64,000 nucleotides of DNA. Origin: Bradyrhizobium sp. JYMT SZCCT0428. Its GTDB lineage: Bacteria; Pseudomonadota; Alphaproteobacteria; Rhizobiales; Xanthobacteraceae. Location of the stretch: NCBI RefSeq assembly GCF_018131075.1, contig NZ_JAFCLS010000010.1:140304-204303 (forward strand). Reading direction: 5' to 3'. Under the pieces are notes generated by a model. It saw only the letters and a program-made list of their open reading frames with translations, did not search any database and was not told the DNA's origin. The position numbers and the translations under genes are program-made. Positions 57,637 through 64,000 of this stretch are shown piece after piece (position 1 is the stretch's first letter; every line of letters starts with the position of its first letter).

Positions 57637-58911
57637 ATGGCGTTGACAACGCGGCAGGTCGCTAAACTCACAGAGCCGGGCCGCTACGGCGACGGTAGGG
57701 GCCTCTACCTCCAAGTTACACCGACCGGCGGCCGCTCCTGGCTGCTTCGCTATGAGCGCGGGGGACGCGAACGCGCGATGGGCCTGGGGCCGGTCAATGA
57801 CTTCACGTTGGACGAAGCCCGCGAGCGAGCCCGTAAGGCGCGGCAGCTGCTGAAGGATGGAATCGATCCGCTCGATGCCCGCAGGGATGAACGTGCCAGG
57901 CAGAGTGCGGAGAAGGCCCTGGCGGCTGCCGCGAACGTCTCCTTTCGGGAATGCGTAGAGCAATACTACAAGTTCCACTCACGCAAATGGAACAATGCCA
58001 AGCACGCCGCGCAATTTCTCTCGACAATGAAGATGTACACTTATCCGGCGCTCGGAAAGCTGCCGGTCGCAGCGATCGACAAGGCCTTGGTTCTGAAAGC
58101 GATCGAGCCGATCTGGTACAGCAAGACGGAGACCGCCAGTCGGGTTCGAGGCCGTATTGAAGCCGTTCTCGATTTCGCGAAGACACGCGGCTATCGCAGC
58201 GGCGAAAATCCTGCCGCCTGGGACGGCAACTTGATCCACGCCCTGCCTGCGCGCAATACGATTGCGAAGGTCGAACATCACGCGGCGCTTCCCTTTACCG
58301 AGATGCCCAAGTTTATGTCTCAACTGGCTGCCCGCGAAGGTATAGCCGCGAGAGCTTTGGAGTTCACAATCCTAAATGCCGCCCGGACCGGCGAAGTCAT
58401 CGGCGGCCGCTGGCCTGAGATGAATCTGGATGCGAAGCTGTGGACCATCCCGGCCGGACGCATGAAGGCCAAGACAGAGCATCGCGTGCCCCTAACGAGC
58501 CGCGCGCTCAAAATTCTGGAAGCTCTACCGCGTGAGGGAGATTTTGTGTTCCCCGGCAGCCGCAAGGGCGTTGCGATCTCAAATATGGCGATGGCCGAGG
58601 TGCTGAAACGGATGGGCCGACTCGACATTACCGTTCACGGCTTCCGATCAACATTTCGAGATTGGGCGGCAGAACGGACCAGTTATCCTAATCATGTAGT
58701 CGAAATGGCATTGGCTCATGTGATTGGAAACAAAGTGGAGGCTGCCTATCGACGCGGCGACTTATTCGTCAAGCGCGCGCGCCTGATGGCCGATTGGGCT
58801 CGGTATTGCTTGACGAGGCCGGTGGACACGGCGGAGAGTAATGTCATGCCGATACGGAGGCAGGACAATGACCCGGAAGGAACCGAACCGCGGGCGACAA
58901 GCAGCCACTAA
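57637..58911 (+). CDS. Tyrosine recombinase / integrase (P4 type, DUF4102 arm domain)
   Basis: 424 residues. N-terminal arm-binding domain (LTEPGRYGDGRGLYLQVTPTG, about 10-95), core-binding SAM-like domain (about 105-190), and catalytic domain. The active residues are all there: Arg in NAARTGEV (about 250), HGFR (about 333-336), His in LAHVIG (about 362) and Tyr in AAYRRGD (about 371). It integrates and, with a directionality factor, excises the element, probably at the tRNA end 200 bases upstream. GGGAAGG lies before ATG 57637. Its last 44 bases overlap the next gene. Confidence 0.93.
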   Translation: MALTTRQVAKLTEPGRYGDGRGLYLQVTPTGGRSWLLRYERGGRERAMGLGPVNDFTLDEARERARKARQLLKDGIDPLDARRDERARQSAEKALAAAANVSFRECVEQYYKFHSRKWNNAKHAAQFLSTMKMYTYPALGKLPVAAIDKALVLKAIEPIWYSKTETASRVRGRIEAVLDFAKTRGYRSGENPAAWDGNLIHALPARNTIAKVEHHAALPFTEMPKFMSQLAAREGIAARALEFTILNAARTGEVIGGRWPEMNLDAKLWTIPAGRMKAKTEHRVPLTSRALKILEALPREGDFVFPGSRKGVAISNMAMAEVLKRMGRLDITVHGFRSTFRDWAAERTSYPNHVVEMALAHVIGNKVEAAYRRGDLFVKRARLMADWARYCLTRPVDTAESNVMPIRRQDNDPEGTEPRATSSH

Positions 58912-59440
58912 GCTGGCGGCGGCACGAGACACCGCGAAGCTGGAGTCGTTCCGATCGACCTTGCGCCGCGCGCGCTTCAATAAGTCGATGGGCACGTTTG
59001 CTGACAAGGAGTTCGCAACCAAGGACTCCCGCGTGAAGGCAGCCTATGCCGAGGCCAAAATGCGCTCAACCAACGCTTGGAAATCCGAATTTCAACAAGA
59101 CCTCGCGCGCGCCGCAACTTACCTCCCGACGACAAAGCCAGCTACGCGAGATGACAAGAGCGCGCTGGCCGACTTTCTCAAGCCACTGAATAAGTTACTT
59201 AAGGGGCGTCTGCGCCGAGGGGATCCGCTCCCAAGGTCGGCGGAGCGCGCAGCGGCCCATCTGGTCCGGGAGCGCCTAAAGTTTTTGCGCGAAAAAAGCG
59301 GCAAAGAGCGGATAACGCGGAAATCGGGGATGCCTGCTAAGTTGATTGCCGAGGCCATCAAGGATGTTTCATTGCAACTCAAAGCTCCACTGGCGAAGAT
59401 TAGCGCTGCTAGCGTGTCCAGGTTGGTTTACAAAAAATAG
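58868..59440 (+). CDS. Basic protein of unknown function
   Basis: 190 residues, rich in Lys and Arg, with no membrane segment or signal. Fragments: KESFRSTLRR-like helix near the start (TAKLESFRSTLRRARFNK), a helical middle, and the C-terminal MPAKLIAEAIKDVSLQLK. The start ATG 58868 has GGAGG six bases ahead. It overlaps the integrase gene by 44 bases in another frame, so the two are co-transcribed. The charge suggests nucleic-acid binding, but no known fold is recognised. Confidence 0.65.
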   Translation: MTRKEPNRGRQAATKLAAARDTAKLESFRSTLRRARFNKSMGTFADKEFATKDSRVKAAYAEAKMRSTNAWKSEFQQDLARAATYLPTTKPATRDDKSALADFLKPLNKLLKGRLRRGDPLPRSAERAAAHLVRERLKFLREKSGKERITRKSGMPAKLIAEAIKDVSLQLKAPLAKISAASVSRLVYKK

Positions 59441-59544
59441 GCGCAACAATACCCCCCGATTTATAACCGCCAAACAACCCCCGTTTTCCGCTTTAGTCCG
59501 ATTTGACCCGCCGAGTCACGCGGGGTGAAATCGGAGCAAGGAAC

Positions 59545-59772
59545 GTGATATCCCCTAATAGTCTCAACCGAATGTACCGCTGGCGTGATTTGCCGCCTTT
59601 CGTTGGGTTACGAAAAACCGCCATCGAAGAGCTAATCAAGGCCGGGGAATTTCCCAAACCGGTGCCGTTGAGCAATTCCGGCCGAGCCGTCGCATGGCTA
59701 GAAGCCGATCTAATTGCGTGGCAGACCGCTCGCATCGCAGTCCGCAATACCATGCAGCATGATCGGCAATGA
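59545..59772 (+). CDS. AlpA-family phage transcriptional regulator / excisionase-like
   Basis: 75 residues. The helix-turn-helix region (YRWRDLPPFVGLRKTAIEELI, then FPKPVPLSNSGRAVAWLEADLIAWQ) fits the AlpA/MerR-like winged HTH family. AlpA proteins activate integrase expression and excision in P4-like elements and Gram-negative satellites. The start is GTG at 59545, after GGAGCAAGGAA; ATG 59572 is an alternative, the frame being open from 59503. Its stop overlaps the next gene (ATGA). Confidence 0.82.
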   Translation: MISPNSLNRMYRWRDLPPFVGLRKTAIEELIKAGEFPKPVPLSNSGRAVAWLEADLIAWQTARIAVRNTMQHDRQ

Positions 59773-60077
59773 CAATGTCGAACTACCACACCTCGGCTGG
59801 CAGCGAAGACGCGGCGAAGACAGCAATTGCAGCAGGCAATCTTAGCCCACAAGGGCAAAAACGAGCCAACCTCGACGTCAATGCCGCGATCGCCGGATAT
59901 CAAAACAGCAATCTGATAACCGCCTACGCTGATGCATCGAGGAAACGGATCGCTTGCCGCTGTCGCTGTTCAAGGCTGCTTTTTAATAACGTTGTCGATC
60001 TCGATTGGGCGCCGTTCGAGCTGACGCTGAATCATTCGATACTGCCGGAAGTACTGTCCTCAGCGGGAGGCCGCTGA
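59769..60077 (+). CDS. Hypothetical protein of the integrative element
   Basis: 102 residues. Overlaps the alpA stop at its start and the primase start at its end (ATGA and TGATG), so it is likely translated as part of one operon. The N-half is polar (SAGSEDAAKTAIAAG); a cysteine-rich patch CRCRCSRLLF sits at about residues 63-72. I recognise no domain. The overlap at both ends is the main reason to accept it. Confidence 0.5.
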   Translation: MTMSNYHTSAGSEDAAKTAIAAGNLSPQGQKRANLDVNAAIAGYQNSNLITAYADASRKRIACRCRCSRLLFNNVVDLDWAPFELTLNHSILPEVLSSAGGR

Positions 60078-62755
60078 TGCATGGCAAGATCAATGATACC
60101 GGCGCCGACCCGCCAATGCTGGCAGCGGCACTCTCATATGCTGCGTGCGGGTGGTACGTTTTTCCCGCGCATAAATCCGGCGAGAAGAGATCCCACAAAT
60201 CCGGGGCGAAAACCCCGAGTAAGCTGCCATGGGGCATGTCTGTCGACTCGGAAGAGATCCGTGCCGACTTTGCGACATTCAAAGGCTGCAACGTCGCTAT
60301 CGTAACCGGCGAAGTGTCCGGCCTGTTCGTTCTCGAATGCGATACCAAGGCCGGCCACGACGTTGATGGCGCTGCGAGTCTAACCGGGTGGGAGAAGGCT
60401 AATGGCGAGCTGCCGCCGACGTTGATGGCAATCAGCCCGACCGGGAGTGTGCATCGGTACTTCAGCCACCCCGGCCCCGGGATCAAAGTTTGGAATAGCA
60501 ACAATACCGTTGGGCCCGGCGTCGACTGTAAAGGCGATGGCGGGATGGTGATTGCGCCACCGTCAGTGCGTCCCGACAAAATAGATAAGCCCGGTGGTGT
60601 CTACCGCTGGCTGAATGAAGGACAGCCGATCGCCGATGCCCCGCAGGCGCTACTCGCCATCGTCTGCAACCAGTCAACCAAGGGATCGAGCGAAGCACCG
60701 GAGCCCCGTGAAGCACCGAAACCCGATAATGAGTGGTCCGACTTCTCCGACAGATATAATGAGTCGTCGAGGGGCGCGAGCAGCGGCAGATGGCGCCTCT
60801 TCAACAACAAACTCCTTCAGATTTTGCCCGTATGGTTTCCCTTGCTGTATTCTCCCGATGGAGCCAGGCCATACCAGACCGGCTATCGCGTCACCAGCAA
60901 ATGGTTGGGGCGCGACCTCCAAGAGGATCTCTCGGCCCTTCCATTCGGCATCTATGATTTCGGGCTCGAAAAAGGGTTTACCCCGATCGACCTCGTCATG
61001 GCGCGGATGCAAGTTGATTTCACAAAGGCCGTCGCCTGGTTATCCGGCACGGCGGGCATCGTTGTGGATGAAGACGACGGGATAGGCGAAGACGATGAAG
61101 ATTCAGAAGGAGGAAGCGACGACGACGATGACGATGCGGTGGACGACAAAGGCGATGCGAGCCGCGACAATCGTTGGAGTAACGCCGAAGAACGCGACGC
61201 AAACGAGGCTCCGGTTGCCAATAAGTTGCCGGTCATCCAAATAACCCCGCGAATCTCAGTCCTGACCTCAGCCGCCCAGACGATGTTGATCAATGCCAAG
61301 GTACCGTTTTATCAACGCGGTGGCGAGTTGGTTCGCCCCATCATCAGGACCGTCAAAGCGGCACACGGTCATTTAACCAAAACGGCACAATTGAGAGCGA
61401 TCACGCCTATCTACATGCGCGACACGATTTGTCGTCACTCGATCTGGAAGAGGTACGATAAGCGCGCGAATAAGTGGAACCGGGCCACGCCGCCGCTGAA
61501 CGTGGCAGAGACGTTGCTGGCCCGTGACGGAATCTGGGCCTTTCCGGAAATTGCGGGTGTGATTGCAACTCCGACGATGAGACCGGACGGTACGCTTCTG
61601 ACCAAGCAAGGCTACGACCCGACGACACGGCTGCTGCTGATCGAACCGCCAAAAATGCCACCTATCCCTGATAATCCTACGCGCCAAGATGCACTGGAGG
61701 CCCTGGCCCTCCTTACGGACTTGATCCGGGAATCTCCTTTCGTCGATGGAGTGGCAAAATCGGTGGCGCTCTCTGGTCTTATTACGCCGGTCGTCCGTGC
61801 AGCTTTTCCCGTCGCCCCGCTGCACGCATCATCAGCCCCCGTTGCTGGAACGGGCAAAAGTTTTCTGTGGGATCTGGCCGCCGCTATCTCATCGGGACAG
61901 CGGCGCATTCCCGTTATCGCGGCCAGCAATGACGAAGAGACTGAAAAACGCCTTGTCGGTGTGATGCTAAGCGGACAGCCGCTGATAAGCATCGATAATC
62001 TCAATGGCGAACTGAAGGGCGACTTTTTGTGTCAGGCGGTCGAGCAACACTTTCTTGATATCCGTCCACTTGGCCGCTCTGTCATAGCTCGAATCGAAAC
62101 GGGCGGCGTCACGATTTTTGCCTCAGGCAACAATATTTCTATTGTAGGTGACCTATGTCGGCGCACCATAAAGTCGAGATTGAACGCCAAGATGGAGAAC
62201 CCGCAGCTACGACAATACGAGGGGGATCCGATTTCAAAAATCTTGGAAGATCGCGGCAGATACATCGCCGCCTGCTTGACGATTTGTCGAGCCTACATTG
62301 TTGCCGGTAGACCCAGCTTAGCTCCGCGGCTGGCATCGTTTCAGGGCTGGTCCGACACGGTGCGCTCAGCATTGATCTGGCTCGGTGAGGACGATCCAGT
62401 TAAATCAATGGAGTCGCAACGTGCCGAAGATCCTCAGCGCGTGGCACTGAGCGACGTAGTCAGAGCGTGGTCGCAGATTATTGGGATCGGATTTGAAAGG
62501 CGGGTGACGCTCGCCCATGCAACAGCCAAGGCGGCCGAGCGGGACTACGGGGACCTCAGGCATCCTAAATTTCATGCCGCTCTGCTCGCCGCCATGTCCA
62601 TGATAAAGGGCGGCAATTCATATGGATCGAATATCGATATGACGACCCTTGGCAGATGGTTTAAAATGAACAAAGAACGCATTGTCGATGGTCATTGTCT
62701 AATGAACCAATCAAACGAAAAGGGCGTCGCAACCTGGTGGGTAGAGGCGGCATGA
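60077..62755 (+). CDS. Bifunctional DNA primase-polymerase fused to a helicase-like ATPase
   Basis: 892 residues. The N-terminal prim-pol domain (about 10-215) starts LAAALSYAACGWYVFPAHKS, with NVAIVTGEVSGLFVLECDTK and the metal/nucleotide site block SPTGSVHRYF. A long acidic linker (about 330-390, DDD/EDD runs) follows, then an ATPase with Walker A PVAGTGKS (about 594) and Walker B-like LISIDNL. It would prime and unwind DNA to replicate the element after excision. ATG 60077 is coupled to the preceding stop and has GGGAGG seven bases upstream. The C-terminal residues beyond 800 are unassigned. Confidence 0.85.
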   Translation: MHGKINDTGADPPMLAAALSYAACGWYVFPAHKSGEKRSHKSGAKTPSKLPWGMSVDSEEIRADFATFKGCNVAIVTGEVSGLFVLECDTKAGHDVDGAASLTGWEKANGELPPTLMAISPTGSVHRYFSHPGPGIKVWNSNNTVGPGVDCKGDGGMVIAPPSVRPDKIDKPGGVYRWLNEGQPIADAPQALLAIVCNQSTKGSSEAPEPREAPKPDNEWSDFSDRYNESSRGASSGRWRLFNNKLLQILPVWFPLLYSPDGARPYQTGYRVTSKWLGRDLQEDLSALPFGIYDFGLEKGFTPIDLVMARMQVDFTKAVAWLSGTAGIVVDEDDGIGEDDEDSEGGSDDDDDDAVDDKGDASRDNRWSNAEERDANEAPVANKLPVIQITPRISVLTSAAQTMLINAKVPFYQRGGELVRPIIRTVKAAHGHLTKTAQLRAITPIYMRDTICRHSIWKRYDKRANKWNRATPPLNVAETLLARDGIWAFPEIAGVIATPTMRPDGTLLTKQGYDPTTRLLLIEPPKMPPIPDNPTRQDALEALALLTDLIRESPFVDGVAKSVALSGLITPVVRAAFPVAPLHASSAPVAGTGKSFLWDLAAAISSGQRRIPVIAASNDEETEKRLVGVMLSGQPLISIDNLNGELKGDFLCQAVEQHFLDIRPLGRSVIARIETGGVTIFASGNNISIVGDLCRRTIKSRLNAKMENPQLRQYEGDPISKILEDRGRYIAACLTICRAYIVAGRPSLAPRLASFQGWSDTVRSALIWLGEDDPVKSMESQRAEDPQRVALSDVVRAWSQIIGIGFERRVTLAHATAKAAERDYGDLRHPKFHAALLAAMSMIKGGNSYGSNIDMTTLGRWFKMNKERIVDGHCLMNQSNEKGVATWWVEAA

Positions 62756-62761
62756 CCTGAA

Positions 62762-62898
62762 GTCTCCCGGCCACCTTGGGGGGCAACGGGGGCAACGGGG
62801 GCAAAAACAACCCTTCATGTGAAGTTTGGCGCCAAATTATCTAGACCGGAGAGAGATTGCTCCCTGTTGCCCCTGTTGCCCCCGGTGGCGGGAGAGAT
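62762..62898. repeat. Long inverted repeat with iteron-like units and a palindromic core, candidate origin
   Basis: Arms of about 38 bases (62762-62801 and 62860-62898) match when inverted, each with two GGGGGCAAC-like units and a CCGGCCACC-like outer part. The spacer of about 58 bases holds the perfect 12-bp palindrome TTTGGCGCCAAA (62825-62836) and the CTTCA/TGAAG pair (62813-62824). It sits just after the primase/ATPase gene. Replication origins of such elements often have this build; this role is inferred. Confidence 0.6.
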
Positions 62899-63061
62899 GA
62901 GTCGCCCGACCGATCCACTGTCGCCACCATCGTGCAGGCACAACGACTTTGCGTTGCTACTCTCAATGGCGCAGCAGTCAGGTGACGAATGCACCGGCTT
63001 GACTCGTGTAATCCGACGCGCACGAGGGGCATGCCAACTTGACGGCCAATCCTGGCGGAGG

Positions 63062-63577
63062 TCATTCTCTAATAGATCCGTCTGGGGTTGCACCTCCCGG
63101 CGCTGCGTCGAGAATGCCGTCCTCGCCTACCGGCAACGACTCATCCGCAAGCAACAACATCTCGGGATCGTTGATCGTCGCCAAGAACAGCGACGCCGCC
63201 TGATCCACAGCCATGCCATCTTCAATGAGCAGGTTTCGGTTCACCTTGATGTTGGCATTGACGCTGACGGCGCTGAGGTGGGGGTGAAGAAATGGCGCCG
63301 CGTCGACCGCGCATTTCTGGGCCTTCTCCTTGAATGAACCCAGTTCCTTCATGGCGCTAATCAACTCTTCCGGCGTCTTGCTGTGCTCAGCAAGGTCCTT
63401 GAGCAGATCGGCCAATATCGTCTCCGCCTCCGAGTGATAGAAGCGCATGTTCTGGAGCATGACCTCAAGCGGAGTGATTCCGGCGGCTAAGGCCTCGTCT
63501 GCGATGTTCCGCAGAGCTGCTGTCCTGGCGTTGATGCCGCCTTTTTTTGCGACCCGCATTTGGTTGATAGCCACCAA
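63062..63577 (-). CDS. Small-terminase-like / DNA-binding hypothetical protein
   Basis: 171 residues. KKGGINARTAALRN near the N-terminus, ITPLEVMLQNMRFYHSEAE in the middle, and KCAVDAAPFLHPHLSAVSVN resemble phage proteins annotated as small terminase-like; this is recalled, not searched. GTG 63577 has GGGA at eight bases. It faces the primase operon from the other strand, with the inverted repeat between them. In satellites a small terminase can redirect helper-phage packaging, but here this is only a possibility. Confidence 0.5.
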   Translation of the reverse strand: MVAINQMRVAKKGGINARTAALRNIADEALAAGITPLEVMLQNMRFYHSEAETILADLLKDLAEHSKTPEELISAMKELGSFKEKAQKCAVDAAPFLHPHLSAVSVNANIKVNRNLLIEDGMAVDQAASLFLATINDPEMLLLADESLPVGEDGILDAAPGGATPDGSIRE

Positions 63578-64000
63578 ACGTTCCCATTAGTTTTTCCTAG
63601 ATTGGTCTTTCTTCAGGACGGAGGCGAACCCGCGCGGGCACCGCATCGGTAGCATCACTGGTCGGCTAGCAGGTTTAGCCGCCCGCACTTTAGCTTAATT
63701 CTCCCGTATCTAACAGGGACCGCTTCCAGTCGTCGCGACCAACCTGCTGCCGCTGCCAACAACGGAAGGCGGAGAAGTGTTCGACCACCTCGTCGACGAG
63801 CGCAAGCAGGCCTGCCGGTACTCAACGGGTCAAAACGCTGCACTGATTGCCCCGAAATCCAACTTCCGCTTTACACCCGAAAGCGGACTCCACCCGGGCA
63901 TCACGCCATGTCTGAAAGGTGCCGATTTTGTTGCAAAAGTCAGTTGAGACAGGCCGCGAAGCGTGATTCCGTTGTGATGACGCGATTCTCGGTGAGGTCG
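63578..64000. other. Right edge of window, no convincing gene
   Basis: The only notable structure is an 8-bp stem TCCGCTTT/AAAGCGGA at 63865-63887. The last 80 bases (GATTTTGTTGCAAAAGTC) look vaguely like the end of an insertion sequence, but no transposase is in view. Short frames here are not supported. Confidence 0.4.

Larger units (their letters stand above)
57426..64000 (+). mobile_element. Left part of an integrative element (phage-satellite-like), right end beyond window
   Basis: Begins at the tRNA-like half site and runs past the window edge. Contents in order: integrase, basic orphan gene, alpA-type regulator, small orphan, primase-polymerase/ATPase, a long inverted repeat, and a small-terminase-like gene on the other strand. 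No conjugation or structural phage genes are seen so far. The base composition appears lower in GC and codon use less biased than the flanking chromosome. The gene order matches satellites and small integrative elements. Confidence 0.75.

Noticed and set aside
62819..63337. Plus-strand open frame of 172 codons opposite the small-terminase-like gene
   Set aside because: It starts inside the inverted repeat and lacks a ribosome site; the minus-strand frame has family-like motifs and a ribosome site.
63655..63843. 62-codon minus-strand frame near the right edge
   Set aside because: No family signal, no ribosome site.
63900..64000. Insertion-sequence terminus at the window edge
   Set aside because: Only a weak resemblance in a few bases; no transposase or second end in view.

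Overview
The window is a high-GC proteobacterial chromosome segment, most likely from an alphaproteobacterium of the Bradyrhizobium/Nitrobacteraceae type. This is an inference from gene content: an ACC deaminase with a divergent Lrp-type regulator, a Gram-negative (class GN) sortase pair, several CoA-ligase/acyl-CoA dehydrogenase/ABC-transporter catabolic genes, a tripartite-tricarboxylate binding protein, and many intergenic palindromes. No rRNA, intact tRNA or CRISPR array was seen.

Layout. 1-4.0 kb (minus): an RND efflux permease, cut by the window edge, with its periplasmic adaptor. 4.7-14.3 kb: a giant type-I-secreted-type protein (proline-rich start, cadherin-like repeats, beta-helix, metzincin-like zinc motif, C-terminal secretion domain) whose frame is broken three times. 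It is followed by three tandem tail-collar (Mdp-like) genes, the second with a frameshifted end, then a GNAT acetyltransferase and a DUF6916-like gene. 14.3-15.4 kb holds repeats only. 15.4-36.3 kb is a catabolic and uptake region: iron-dependent dehydrogenase, two CoA ligases, a complete oligopeptide-type ABC transporter, an acyl-CoA carboxylase (alpha and beta), a BKACE enzyme, an AraC regulator, a GST, two acyl-CoA dehydrogenases and a LivK-type binding protein. Together these look like import, CoA activation, dehydrogenation and carboxylation of an organic acid that the sequence does not identify.

36.3-49.1 kb: a cold shock protein, an XRE regulator divergent from an LPxTA-bearing VIT/vWA surface protein and its class GN sortase, an ADP-forming acyl-CoA synthetase, a secreted trypsin-like protease, a HAD protein, a CoxD/CoxE-like AAA-ATPase and vWA pair, and RecQ. 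49.1-57.3 kb: acdS/acdR, a second exported serine protease, a Bug-type binding protein, two MFS transporters and an MBL-fold hydrolase.

From about 57.43 kb to the end of the window lies the left part of an integrative element. It starts with a 15-nt sequence that matches the 3' end of a tRNA (probably tRNA-Ser), followed by a P4-type tyrosine integrase, a basic orphan protein, an AlpA-type regulator, a small orphan and an 892-residue primase-polymerase/ATPase. Next comes a long inverted repeat that could be its replication origin, then an oppositely oriented small-terminase-like gene. The order int-alpA-primase resembles phage satellites and small integrative elements. The other end lies beyond the window.
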